A stretch of DNA of 64,000 nt from positions 5,704,001 to 5,768,000 of the forward strand of contig CP053175.1 of assembly GCA_014607495.2 (NCBI GenBank), given 5' to 3'. The notes under the pieces were generated by a model. That model made no database searches and was not told the origin of the DNA. It saw only the letters and a program-made list of their open reading frames with translations. Numbering within the stretch: position 1 is the stretch's first letter; every line of letters begins with the position of its first letter. The position numbers and the translations under genes were made by a program. This stretch comes from Carposina sasakii. Lineage: Eukaryota; Arthropoda; Insecta; Lepidoptera; Carposinidae. Below, piece after piece: positions 1-9,795 of the stretch.

Positions 1-140
1 ACTAACTAACTCCGTCCGCGTAGACTGCAGAAAAAAAAACAATATATCGAAATCATCCGTGATAAAAAGTGTCAGCTAAATCCATACGAAATTTTATTAA
101 AATCGCTCCAGCTGTTTAGACGTGAAGAAGTAACACACTT
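1..140 (-). repeat. Family A repeat fragment (ends 'gtccgcg-gactgcag')
   Basis: Shares the CTCCGTCCGCGTAGACTGCAG block, the poly-A/ATATCGAAAT stretch and the GATAAAAA segment with copies near 20.2, 40.4 and 61.6 kb. Unclassified non-coding retroelement tail; truncated by the window edge or diverged. Confidence 0.6.
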
Positions 141-271
141 TCGCCTTATAATATTAGTGTTATAATTACTTAACAGCAGTCCGTGAATATCATCTTATTA
201 AGGCGCTCCTAAATCACATCCCTATTCCATTTAATCTTTAAACTAAGTAAATAACCAATAAAATATCTCAC

Positions 272-429
272 CCAAGACTCGTCCCCTGACCTTCTGCGCC
301 TCCTGGTAGTGCGCCTTGAACCACAAGTTCTGCAGCGCGGTGTGGTGTCGAGGGGGAAACGTGTGCGCCTCCAGGATCGCATACAACTCCTGGAAGACCC
401 CCCTGTGGTATGCTACTAAAGCCCTCGCC
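272..429 (-). CDS. Six4: Six4 exon, middle of the SIX domain
   Basis: 158 bp between acceptor TTTTCAG and donor G|GTGAGA. Encodes the middle of the SIX domain, including [10 protein letters not shown] and ending RGRVLG, where the family normally continues G-A-V-K-Y-R. The exon completes an Arg codon from the previous exon and leaves phase 1 for the next, which is outside the window. Confidence 0.88.
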
Positions 430-1774
430 CTGAAAACATTGACATTTCAAAACATTGCTTTCATTTCATCGTTGTTTATGGTGGTTTGGGCATGTGGAGA
501 GGATGAATGAAAGTAGACTGATAAAGAAAGAGTACAATAGAAGAGAGGATGGAAGGGTTGGAAGATGACCTCGCCGGACTTTCACCGATAAAATTGGTGG
601 AATTCTAGAGAAAGGTCAGGCCAAGAGTACCCTAAACCGACGAGCGTGCATGAAGAATATCATGAAAGAAGATGAAGCAAAAGAGATGAATAAGGACCGT
701 AGCAAGTGGAGATCCGTGATCTCTGCCTACTCCTCCGGGAAACAGGCGTGATTTTATATAATGTACCTATGTATGTGATGCATACATGCTTTTACCTGTT
801 GCTACAGATAGGACGCATAATAATTCTGGAGCTGGAAATCATTTTGATATATTTTGACTGCCTTTCCACTATGGTGCCTATGCTACTTACATTGCTATAG
901 GTGTGTTTGATATCCAATCAAAATTATCGACATCATGAACCAATGAATATGATTAGTGGATATCGCACGCATCCGTAGCCACATGGCATTCATAGCACGT
1001 CTCTGGTGGAGAGGCAGCCTCACATCGATAATAAGCGGAGTACTTGTATCTCTATCTATTTTCGCACAATCCTAAATAATCACTTGAGACATCAACAAAC
1101 CTTAAAACCGTTTCGTTCCCTCTAAGCAGTTCACTCTGCGGCAAACTCCACAAAAATGTGGCCAACTTTTCAATGTCCCCTTTTTGTTGCAACGCCTCAC
1201 ACAAACACTGCACTTGTTCCGAATTAAAGTTCAGACATCGCCGCCTATTAGTGTTTTCAGTTTCGGCAAAATATGTCTGCGAAAGTCTCTCTCTATCGTT
1301 GCCAGTGCCAATATTAATATTATCGTAATTCACTTGTTGGTTCACTTTAATTAGGTCGGGTAGAGAATTGTTTTCATTTTGAACGCATCCTTTTAAATTT
1401 TGAACTCCATCGAAGTAGCCTGAACGCATGCGATCATCGTTGTCGATGTGTGAAAAAAAATTGTCTCCAGTTGGCGGGAGTTTAAGTTCAAAGTTTAAAT
1501 ACTTCTTATTTTTTGGCGGCGACAGATAATTTTCAAAAGACATTTTGTTGCTCTCTTGCAAATATATTTCTTTTGGATTCTTTTCTTCGGTTTTCGGTGA
1601 TTTCTGCTTACATGAGAAATACTGTTTTTCGCTTATTTCCACTTCGACTTGCGTGTAAAAATTTCCATTGGGGTTATCGTAGGGGAAAGGTGGCAGGGAT
1701 GTTTCTGATTCACTTGTCATATCGCTGGACGGACTCAACCGATCTGAGCAAGTTTCCATATTCGTTGATTTCAT
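272..1774 (-). CDS. Six4: Six4-type SIX homeobox transcription factor, 5' coding part (two exons, 3' part off the window)
   Basis: Two minus-strand exons join in phase: 1774..1101 and 429..272. Seen: a 182-residue Ser/Asn/Glu-rich leader, then from about residue 183 the start of a SIX domain ([15 protein letters not shown], then [10 protein letters not shown] and [10 protein letters not shown]). It continues in exon 2 with [34 protein letters not shown] and KVRGRVLG. The split codon AG+G gives Arg, and exon 2 ends in phase 1 before GTGAGA. The [17 protein letters not shown] pattern fits the Six4/5 group better than Six1/2 or Six3/6 (family knowledge). These factors bind DNA through a SIX domain plus homeodomain and act in mesoderm and gonad development. 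The end of the SIX domain and the homeodomain must lie to the left of base 1. Start: the ATG at 1774 follows an apparent acceptor (TTTTTTGCAG) at 1796-1806, so a 5' untranslated or short coding exon lies further upstream. Assignment is strong; the exact start is less certain. Confidence 0.88.
482..751 (+). pseudogene. 3' end of a non-LTR retrotransposon reverse transcriptase (remnant)
   Basis: Inside the Six4 intron on the opposite strand. The frame reads [13 protein letters not shown], then GRVGR, an internal [13 protein letters not shown], and ends [15 protein letters not shown] followed by TGA. GHV-R--GRP-R and the [14 protein letters not shown] ending are the usual C-terminal region of lepidopteran LINE reverse transcriptases (family knowledge). 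The internal stop and lack of an upstream polymerase domain mark it as a dead 5'-truncated copy. Confidence 0.75.
1101..1774 (-). CDS. Six4: Six4 exon with start of the SIX domain
   Basis: About 224 codons plus two bases. The donor AAG|GTTTGT lies at 1100-1099. In-frame sequence also extends upstream of the ATG to an acceptor, so the exon probably starts at 1795. The leader before the SIX domain is low in hydrophobic residues and has no other recognisable domain. Confidence 0.85.
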
Positions 1775-1801
1775 CACAGAGATATTGGATTCAATCTGCA
1801 A

Positions 1802-2344
1802 AAAATAACACTGTTAAGTTGTGTAAAGTCTAAAAACAAGTTAATAAGGTCTTTATAGAACATAGAATAATGCATAAACATCGCGGTTAAAGTTAATCTA
1901 AAAAACACCGCAAAAAGTAAAAATTTCAAGTTACACACTTGTTCAAGACCAAGCACTACCTAATCATAGATTAATCAACGGATCAGAAGTGACAATAACA
2001 CGAAGGTGATTACTTTGACTCATCTTTATAGAATGAACTCGGCGGATGTAGTTCTATCCGTTTCAAAATAATAATTTAAAAATTTCATTCGGTAACGTAA
2101 AATATCGATTGTTTTGAAAACATCCGCTGTAGACGCGATCATTCATTAATGACACAGGCAATATAGATTCCACGAAAAAATACATGTTAGGTAAACAATA
2201 GGTACCTAAATGTTAAATAATCTTGAGAATTAGTTGAATACGAGTACTACACTTATTAACATATCAACTAGCGGCCGCCCGCGTCTTTGTCCGCGCAAAC
2301 TTTAGGATTCTTGTTTCTCCAGTTCGCGTAGAAATTTAAGGAAA
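1802..2344. other. AT-rich DNA 5' of the Six4 exon, nothing recognised
   Basis: No repeat family from this window, no coding frame and no recognisable promoter motif. It lies immediately upstream of the Six4 exon on the transcribed strand, so intron sequence or a 5' leader is likely. Confidence 0.5.
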
Positions 2345-2606
2345 TCCTTTCTTACCCTACCTACTCCACACATCCATCCACACACAACACAACACTTTAA
2401 TCTAGTCCCACACTAAGATCCCTAATGTCTTGTGTCGTGGGTACTAAGCAACGGTATATAAATACATAGATAAAGGTATAGAAACATCCATGAATCGGAA
2501 ACAAACATTGATATTCATCATATCAATGTTTGCACTTACCGTGATTCGAACCCAGGGCCTATGGCATCGCAGGCAGGGTCACTACCTACTAGACCAGTCG
2601 GCCGTC
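2345..2606 (-). repeat. tRNA-derived SINE (family G)
   Basis: The minus strand starts with a tRNA-like part (GACGGCCGACTGGTCTAGTA as A-box region; GGGTTCGAATCACGG as B box), followed by a body with TCAATGTTTG and a TATATACCGT stretch, and ends GGACTAGATTAAAGTGTTG. A same-family copy at 57672-57930 is aligned along the whole length. The internal RNA polymerase III promoter and non-tRNA body identify a SINE. Confidence 0.8.
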
Positions 2607-2751
2607 AAAACCTACTAAAGGCTAACGTCATACAAAGGACACACCCGCCAAGTTTTAGCTATCTTGGTCTCTAGATCAGCGGATTAAGCTGTCCGTGTCC
2701 GTCAGCCATTCCAGGCAAAGCAAGATGAGACAAACTCAGTATTTACATGCA

Positions 2752-3006
2752 TACATACATATAATCACGCCTTTATCCCTTACGGGGTATGCAGAGCACC
2801 AAGAGCCGATAGAACCACATGGTGCCACTTCTGACCAATTTTGAGGGTATAGTTGAGATGTACAAATTCGGTTAGTAGTGACAGTGGTCAGCCCATCGCC
2901 TACAAAACACCAAGACCGTCTTGTCCCTGTACTGACTTGTACAGTATGCCCGGGAAGAGAAGCAGCTGTAGTATTATACGTTTTTTTTTCACTCCCAAAG
3001 TAGAAT
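2752..3006 (+). repeat. Family E dispersed repeat, about 250 bp
   Basis: Begins CATACATATAATCACGCC, contains CACATGGTGCCACTTCTGACC and the GTATGCCCGGGAAGAGAAGC block, and ends in a T-run with ACTCCCAAAG. Other copies: 15350-15593, 26482-26755 and, reversed, 37037-37205. Non-coding and unclassified. Confidence 0.75.
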
Positions 3007-3104
3007 AGAAGAGAAGTATTTATTTAGTATTTTCATTTACACAAATACGTTAGGTAATTTATATTTATCTCGACAGGTAGGTAATTCTAATGCGAAAAGT
3101 AATG

Positions 3105-3365
3105 TATCCTCATACGGCTGTGTTACCGAAATGGGGTAGCCAGAACTGGAGGATCATAAAGGAGATTTCACAGCTACGTTTAGCATAGCGGGAAGAGATT
3201 TAAAAGTTGCTAGCTTCTTGCCCTTGGGCCTTGCCTTCTCTTGAGAATTCCCGAGTTCCTTACCTAGTCTTACGTGCATGAAAGGAGATGCAGCCGAATG
3301 TATTCTAGCATAGAGGAATAGTCTTTTATTCCTCTATGATTCTAGTGAAGCTCCGCATCAGTATA
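3105..3365 (+). repeat. Family B dispersed repeat, with a 31-bp insertion
   Basis: Family B is about 220 bp, running from GGCTGTGTTCCCGAAATGGG to GTATTCTAGTGAAGCCCCGC. About seventeen full or partial copies occur here. This copy is interrupted by the palindrome at 3309-3339. Mid-element segments TTGCTAGCT and GAGTTCCTTA are recognisable. Confidence 0.75.
3309..3339. mobile_element. 31-bp palindromic remnant of a foldback element
   Basis: CATAGAGGAATA and its reverse complement TATTCCTCTATG are separated by only a few bases, and TTCTAG is duplicated on both sides (3303-3308, 3340-3345). The interrupted family B sequence shows the pre-insertion state. The termini match those of the 268-bp foldback at 33641-33908. 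Confidence 0.7.
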
Positions 3366-4584
3366 GGTTAATGTAATGTATGTAGATAATGTAAATGGAC
3401 AAATTAAATGTAAATCAAATTATCAAATTACCCTGTAATTTCTGGATTCCTTTTTTGCGCAGTTAAAGTTTTTACTCGCTTATAACCGTTTTTTATTCCA
3501 CTTGCGATAAATTACATGCGAAAATCATTAGATATGATATCGTTGCATTCCAAACTCATATTGCTAAGGATTTGACAATTGTTTTTGAAATAAATGTAAC
3601 TGCATTTATTTCAGAAATACAAAAGGTACATAATATTTATCGTGAAAGTGATAAGTTTCTAAACTTAGGGCTTGGTAAGATTTAGTTAGGTATATACGCG
3701 ATGTCTTTATGTTTTTCAAAGCTAATAACAATTATGTTGTACTTCATGGATAAAACTACATACCTACCTATATCTAAGATTAGGCATTTGGTACACGTGG
3801 ATTAGTTTTAGATACAACTGTAACATACGTTTTACTAGTTACACCGTCAACAGTTTTGAGGACAATAGGGTATATGCATGAAATTTTTTATTTCATATTT
3901 AGGTTCTACTTAAAAAATGAATAAAGTTTGCCCTTGGAATGGCATATCTGTTTTGGATTTAAGTTTAACTGTATTGGATTTACAGCGATTTAAAAATAAG
4001 AGCCGGCAATTTTTTTTTAAAACGCTCCGTTTGCTCCATACTAAAATGGCATAGATTTTGACGTCATAGTACAAAACCATCACAAAATAGTATGGGAAAA
4101 AATGCAATCTTATTTTATAAACGTAATATAACATTTTTGTGCGTAGTTGTCAATGAAAATTGACAAAATTGTTTATTAATAGGTACAGATAATAATAAAG
4201 TATTTATAAAATCTATGAGAAAATTCAAAATATGGGTAAAATTGTATGTTTTTACTCCTTTTTTGTTGTAAATTTTTTTTTTTTTATTTTTAAACTATTA
4301 AAACACCTGTAACTTTGGTATTATTTACTACCCGATTGATGTTATTTTTGCACTTGTACATTTGTAATATCTTTCGAATAAAATATAAAAAATCTGTTTT
4401 CATGTCAGACGCAAATTCCCTATTAAAAGATAATAATTGAAATTTCCACGAAAAATTTGGTAAAGCAATGGATCTAAATTCTAAATATTTTTAAGAATTT
4501 TGCAGTTTTATACAATTAAGTACCTAATCATAATTAAAATCACAAAATTACCAGTGTTGATTAGGGGTTTACTAGAATATAACA
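3366..4584. other. AT-rich DNA, nothing recognised
   Basis: About 1.2 kb with no family repeat and no credible coding frame. The 74-residue minus-strand frame at 3910-4134 has low complexity and no resemblance to a known protein. Confidence 0.5.
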
Positions 4585-4770
4585 GCTACATCTCTTTACG
4601 TGTATGTCGTAAGAGTCGACTAAGGAACTCGGTCATTCTCTCAGGCGACAAGCTAGCAACTAATCAGTTATCTTTACATTACACTGATCTTTACATAATC
4701 CTCACTGTGCTAGACGTGGCTGTGGAATTTCTTTCGTGATAGTACAGTTCTGGCTACACAGCTTTGTGAC
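4585..4770 (-). repeat. Family B repeat, reverse copy
   Basis: Contains GTCGTAAGAGTCGACTAAGG, TCTCAGGCGACAAGCTAGCA and ends CAGTTCTGGCTACACAGCTT, the reverse complement of the family consensus. Confidence 0.7.
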
Positions 4771-5227
4771 CCGTTTTTCCAAAATAAAATAAAAAACATA
4801 CCTTCTCATGAATTCCCAAAAATATTGCACAAGCACAACACAAAACATAACACAAACAACACTCACAAAAAAAAATCTATTTAAAATCCCGAATCACACC
4901 CTAACAGTACGGAGTCGTGGGGTCAAATAACATGAAGGTGTTCATTTCAAAGCACTAGAGAGAGAAATCTGTGGTGAGCGAGACAGACAATGGGCGGGAA
5001 CGCTAGAGTGACGGAGTTCCAAGTGGATTGCGTTTTATTTTATTTTCACCTTTTTCGGGTTACGCCTTTTTGACGTTGGACGGCAGTTAAAAATCGAACA
5101 GGATTTTTTAATGTCGACTCTTTGCCCAATGTTTTTGTGTCTTTTCGATTGGTTTACAATACACGAAATTGAGAGAAAAACTTTTATTCACTCACATTCA
5201 CAGTGTATGATTTTCATTTGTTTTCAT

Positions 5228-5310
5228 CTACCTATTAGCCTATTGCTGTCCACTGCTGGACGTAGGCCTTCACCAGAACACGCCACAAGGCTTTATCTAG
5301 TCACTACCAG
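5228..5310 (+). repeat. Family F repeat fragment
   Basis: Contains TTGCTGTCCACTGCTGGACG, TAGGCCTTCACCAGAACACG and CCACAAGGCTT, the first 70 bp of family F (fullest copy at 8928-9181). Confidence 0.65.
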
Positions 5311-5504
5311 CCGCTCTCTCTAAGTCATCGGTTTATCTCGTTTTTCATACAGATCACCATTATGAGACTGATTTATTTCATACATAATTGTATAGAAGTA
5401 TCTCCGGTAGTTATTAGTAATTAATGACTATTAGAAATTTTGCCTGACTATTTCCTAAACTAATTAGCATACATACCTATATACATACCTATAAGTTTCT
5501 TACT

Positions 5505-5763
5505 ATCTTTCAGGAATTAGTGTTTTGTTTTACACGTAACTAGGTAGGTAAAAAGAAACAACTTTCACTTTGGGGCCAACTCCAAAACAGTGCAAAAAAT
5601 ATCAGCTCGTCCATACATTTCAGTGCAGTAATTATTCAAGATTGTATGAAACAGCAGATTTTTTTTTTTTTTCATTATTTCAGAGTTGGCCCCATAGTGA
5701 AAGCTTTTTCTTTTTATTGTTACGTGTCAAAAGAAAATCACTAATTTCGGAAAGATCTTTTAC
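5505..5763. mobile_element. Foldback element with about 75-bp arms
   Basis: Left arm to 5582 ends CACTTTGGGGCCAACTC; right arm from 5683 begins GAGTTGGCCCCATAGTG. Matching continues outwards through the A/T-rich arm and the ACACGTAAC / GTTACGTGT blocks to about 5505 and 5763. A non-coding 100-bp spacer separates the arms. The next repeat (family C) starts directly after it. Confidence 0.65.
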
Positions 5764-6107
5764 AAGTTGTTTTTTGGTCGTCCCCGAAGTTCTTCATGGA
5801 AGTGTCCTGTGAAGTGTCTGGTTCCCAAGATATTAGGGTCCAAAGTTGAGTAAATAGACTGCGTTTTTCTGCATAAATGCACATAGACGCGCGTAACAAG
5901 ATTTTTTTACGAGAAATAATTAATATCTATCTACAAAAAAACTAACATAAACACTGGACACTATAAATTTCGCCCGACCAAGTATGTAAAAAAAATTTTT
6001 AAAAAAAATTACATCGTTTCCCAGCATTTTTTTGGCATAAACTTACTTTATTTGATGTATAGAGTATGTACCCTTCGTTAAGGGTGGCAACGAAAAAACA
6101 TCCTGTA
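5764..6107 (+). mobile_element. Family C MITE (about 370 bp)
   Basis: Internal landmarks: GATATTAGGGTCCAAAGTTG, AATAGACTGCGTTTTTCTGC, ACGCGCGTAACAAGA, TTTGGCATAAACTTACTTTA and GTACCCTTCGTTAAGGGTGG, ending AAAAAACATCCTGTA. Copies at 51450-51819 and 61920-62304 are nearly identical to each other. Imperfect termini of the type ACAGGATGTTTTTT with flanking TA suggest a non-autonomous TA-targeting DNA transposon. Confidence 0.7.
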
Positions 6108-6335
6108 TACTTAGGTACACACGACTGTGTTCCTAAAAAATGAGGTGGCCAGAACTGCAGTATCACGAAGAAGATCCTATAACCACGTTTAGCATAGCGG
6201 GGCCAGATGTAAAATATCAGTGACAAGTTGCTAACTTATCGCCTGAGAGAACGCCGAAGTTCCTTAGTCGATTCTTACGACATGCACGGAAGGAGATGCA
6301 GCTGATGTATTCTAGTGAAGCCTCGCATCATGATG
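6108..6335 (+). repeat. Family B repeat
   Basis: Near full length: ACACGACTGTGTTCC, GCCAGAACTGCAGTATCACG, TTTAGCATAGCGGGG, GACATGCACGGAAGGAGATG and TATTCTAGTGAAGCCTCGC in order. Confidence 0.75.
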
Positions 6336-6721
6336 GGATAAAAATTTAATGTATTTTATTTGTATGAGATATTTCGTACGTATCTGTAATATAGTATGGT
6401 AATATGTACTTATTATTCAGTGTTTAGGTACAGCCGGGTTGTTTGAAACAAAGATTGGTTGAGGGAACAGATAAGTAGGCTGTCACATTAAAACCTGTGT
6501 AGACGAGCAACTTAACCAATGGGGATTTATTTAGATATTAGGTATTACCTAATGCTTAGGTACCTACCGGGTCTAACTTTGCGTTTAAACTTTCCTGTGG
6601 ACGTACGCATACACAGAAGATTTCATTAGGTATATTTGGTCCAACCTTCTTCTAGTTTTAGCTAGGTAGAAGAATGGAGTAAAAGTATTTTTTTTTATTT
6701 ACATATACCTACCTAACATAC

Positions 6722-6920
6722 ACATAGCTGTGTTTCCAAAAAATCTGTGTTTTGCCAGAAACCCAAGATCAAACAGGGGATCAAATAGTCACTTTTTCAA
6801 ACTATCAGTGACACTAGTTGCTAGCTTATCGCATATTCTCAAGCCCGAGTTCGTTAGTCGACTCTTACGACGAGGAGATGCAGTTGATATATTCTAGTGA
6901 AGCCCCACATCAGCACAGGA
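6722..6920 (+). repeat. Family B repeat, internally deleted
   Basis: Begins ACATAGCTGTGTTTCC and ends ATTCTAGTGAAGCCCCACAT. The usual TAGCATAGCGGGG region is missing and the AGTCGACTCTTACGA block is kept. Confidence 0.65.
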
Positions 6921-7434
6921 ATTTATCACATGGTGGAAAAAGTGTGTGAATATTTATTATACTTATTTATGATCACGCAGGATCAGATAATTGGCGACAT
7001 TGCTCCAACCCTCATAATAAACGTTGACTCATACTTCGATTACTTACACTTAACCATTAAAAAGTAACTCAATAACTCAAGTCAAAGCACCAACATACCT
7101 ACCACTATCATCACTCACCCGAAGGTCCCCAAGAGAAAATTACCACTAATAAACACCAGCCTTTCTCAGTGTCCCGTCTACCCTGCCAGTTCGCAGTACC
7201 ACCCGAGTTAAGTTCCCAAGTCTTTCCGGGTACCGCCACCTGAGACTTCACGGAAACCTGTATTGTGTCACTTATGGCTTATTAGCTTCCAACGGTTCAT
7301 TGGAAAATGGTCAAAGTAGTATAACAACTGAAGATTAGCCCTATTTTCTGTGGTTGGTTTCCAACATTGGGTAGACCGAACGGAGATCCTGCAGTCACGT
7401 TTGTTATTTCTTATTTTTTATTGTTACACTCGAA

Positions 7435-7605
7435 TCTATACTAATCTATACTAATATTATAAAGTCGAAGAGTTCGTTTGATCGTCTGGTTGAACGCACT
7501 AATCTCAAGAACTACTGGTCCGATTTGAAAAGTTCTTTAGTGTTAATCTCAGCTGTTAGGCAATATATGACCCGCCCCGGCTTCGCTCGGGTGTAATGCA
7601 GTAAT
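7435..7605 (+). repeat. Retroelement tail, 'CTAATCTCAAGAACTACTGG' type
   Basis: Contains TATACTAATATTATAAAGTC, ACGCACTAATCTCAAGAACT, ACTGGTCCGATTTGAAAAGT and a GCCCCGGCTTCGCTCGGGTG end. This non-coding repeat is very common in lepidopteran genomes; related pieces occur at 16525-16665, 22675-22900 and 46205-46310. Confidence 0.6.
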
Positions 7606-7984
7606 AAATAAAATAAATATTAATTCATTAACTAACCTTCGTAACTAACAGCTTTACTAATAAATGTAAGGTAAAATTTAATTGTACTTAAAATTTATTT
7701 ATTTTTTCGGTAGCTCTATAACCGATCGGCATCCATTGAACATTGTTTTTAAAAATAAATCTGTGTCCAAATTGTGACAAAATGGCCTCTGTTCATTAAT
7801 CGTAAACAACGTGCTCACGTGACCTTCTTTCCTATATTTCTAGAACACTTAAAAGTTGCCATTAATAGCGGACATGACATAATGTAAATATATATACTTA
7901 GTAGGGAAGTATGTAGCCGCAATATACCTATGTAGGTAAAGTATGACGCTGCTCATGACGGCCCGGGTCCCATGGAAAATAAAA

Positions 7985-8265
7985 ATTCCTTCTCGCCCAT
8001 TATCCCCCGAAGAGGTTGGGCAGAAGTATGCAATTTACACAACCACTTTTCACCAATTAACCTATTAAGTTCCAGTGGTAAAGAGTGGGCCTACCGCCGC
8101 TTTTCGGGCACAAATACAACAGTATAGCGACCGGTACTAATCCATTGCGATATGTTTCCGTGTCATTCTAAACACATACATATATTATAAGCTACCAGCG
8201 TCAAAGCCTCATCTCATCCGTGAAATAGCAGGGTGCACCACGGGCAAGTGAGGTTGACTTTTAGT
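7985..8265 (+). repeat. Dispersed repeat with 'AGAGGTTGGGCAGAAGT'
   Basis: Shares CGAAGAGGTTGGGCAGAAGT, CACTTTTCACCAATTAACCT and the region after TTAAGTTCCAG with 23965-24080. The first 45 bases also occur at 25500-25545. Non-coding and unclassified. Confidence 0.55.
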
Positions 8266-8553
8266 CCTGAGATAACCGTCTTACCATATTGTTGTTTTTT
8301 TAAATATTAGTTGGAACAAACGAAATTATGTTGTCAACAGCGGACTTATTAAACATCAATTAAAAACTTTCCATTAAGATAGAATCGCTACGTAAACGGC
8401 GATTCATTCATAAACAGCAATATTGTGAAACTGCTGACTCATACTGTTTCTCACGCTTTATGTAGGTAAATATATTTATGTACTTGCTTATTTATAATTG
8501 TGTGGAATTCGCATATTTTAATTGTGTGGTTATTTTACATCAATTACGCATAT

Positions 8554-8652
8554 TTCCCCCAACAACCTAGACGGTGGAAGCACTGCATCCAACCGACGCC
8601 CGCAACCTTGACCAACGTCCACCTCGCGGGTGGCCTTCCCACGCTGTGCCGA
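8554..8652 (-). pseudogene. Non-LTR reverse transcriptase C-terminal remnant
   Basis: The minus-strand frame reads SVGRPPARWTLVKVAGVGWMQ. GRPP-RWTDDLVKVAG--WM is the typical segment near the C terminus of a lepidopteran LINE polymerase (family knowledge). Only about 30 codons survive and the following conserved ending is missing. Confidence 0.65.
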
Positions 8653-8684
8653 TATGTATCCATTATGACTCCATTTATTTTACA

Positions 8685-8780
8685 TACTGTTTCCAAAAGG
8701 GGATAGCCAGAACTGCAGGGTAACTAAGGAGATCCTAAAGCCACGTTTATCATAGCGGGTGGGGCCAGATGTTAAATACA
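8685..8780 (+). repeat. Family B repeat, 5' part only
   Basis: Contains ATAGCCAGAACTGCAGGGTA, AGGAGATCCTAAAGCCACGT and ATCATAGCGGG, then diverges. Confidence 0.6.
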
Positions 8781-8927
8781 GGCTATGATTATAAGTGGCA
8801 AGTTTCTGGCTCTTTGCCTGAAAGCACGCCACTGCATTCTCGCAAACAATATTGATTAATTAGAACTGCTTCAGGCACTTATAGTTAGGAGACTTCCCTA
8901 TTCTATGTGGTCAAGTTATGATTCATC

Positions 8928-9181
8928 ATCATCATCTTCAGCCTATTGCAGTCCACTGCTGGACGTAGGCCTCCCCCAGGGCACGCCACAAGACTACCAT
9001 GGGGGGTATTTGCCTATAGTCACCACGCTGGGCAGGCGGGTTGGTGACCGCAGTTTGTATTTTGGACTATGATGTCAACACGGGAGGCGCTGCTGCCCAC
9101 CTCCCGAGAACCCTTAATCGCCTCGTACGATACCCATGGGCAGACATGGGGTAGTACGAATTCTACTCTGCCGGCACCATT
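8928..9181 (+). repeat. Family F repeat, fullest copy
   Basis: Begins with a (CAT)n run and contains TGCAGTCCACTGCTGGACGT, AGGCCTCCCCCAGGGCACGC, TCAACACGGGAGGCGCTGCT and TTCTACTCTGCCGGCACCA. On its minus strand the GGGGGAGGCCTACGTCCAGC end can be read EAYVQQWTA followed by a (GAT)n tail. That resembles the 3' end of an RTE-like LINE, so family F is probably a LINE 3' end or a SINE sharing that tail (inference). Confidence 0.7.
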
Positions 9182-9639
9182 TGTAAGGATATTGTAGTAA
9201 AAGTAGGTAAGTAAGTTTTAAAAGCAGCCGTTCACTCCAGTCTTCCGGCCGTAGTTATTTTGAAAATAGTTATAACAAGTTTAGATGTAATGATACGTAA
9301 CCGATTCACACACTCATAGCGTTCAATCAAACTCTACTGACTTGATTAAATGCAAATTACCTACAGTAGGTATAATTTCTACCTCTTAACTAAATGCTCG
9401 ATTGAGTAGGCCTCAAATTACAACTGAGAATACCAATAAACACTCAAGACTTCTACCTAACTCATAATAAGTTCATTAGTTTTGTAAGTCGACACCTAAT
9501 AACAATCGAGCAAGAGAAAAAAGGAGTCGAATATCAAAGGCATCCGAAAATGTTTTAATGCGCTACGCTACATAACAATACCTACCTTTATGTCACCTTA
9601 ACCTTTGGTTTCATAGGAGAGCGGTGCCGTAGTATAGCG
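9182..9639. other. AT-rich DNA, nothing recognised
   Basis: No repeat family of this window, no open frame with recognisable content and no obvious RNA gene. Confidence 0.5.
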
Positions 9640-9795
9640 GGTTTATGTAGGTTCTCGAATGGAGACCGCGCGCCTCGGCAAGCATAGTGTTGGACGCCCT
9701 CCGGCCAGATGGACCGATATGACTTGAAGAGGGCTATTCTGGGGGAGGCCTACGTCCAGCAGTGGACTGCAATTAGAGCGATGATCATGTTGATT
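9640..9795 (+). pseudogene. LINE polymerase C-terminal remnant, frameshifted
   Basis: One plus-strand frame reads GKHSVGRPPARWTD and then stops. Another frame further on reads LGEAYVQQWTAIRAM. Together these are the last two conserved blocks of a lepidopteran LINE polymerase, with the KVAG--WM stretch deleted between them. The DNA overlaps the family F end motif AGGCCTACGTCCAGCAGTGG. Confidence 0.65.

Noticed and set aside
5570..5812. 80-codon plus-strand frame
   Set aside because: It spans the spacer and right arm of the foldback at 5505-5763 and the start of family C; no protein relative.
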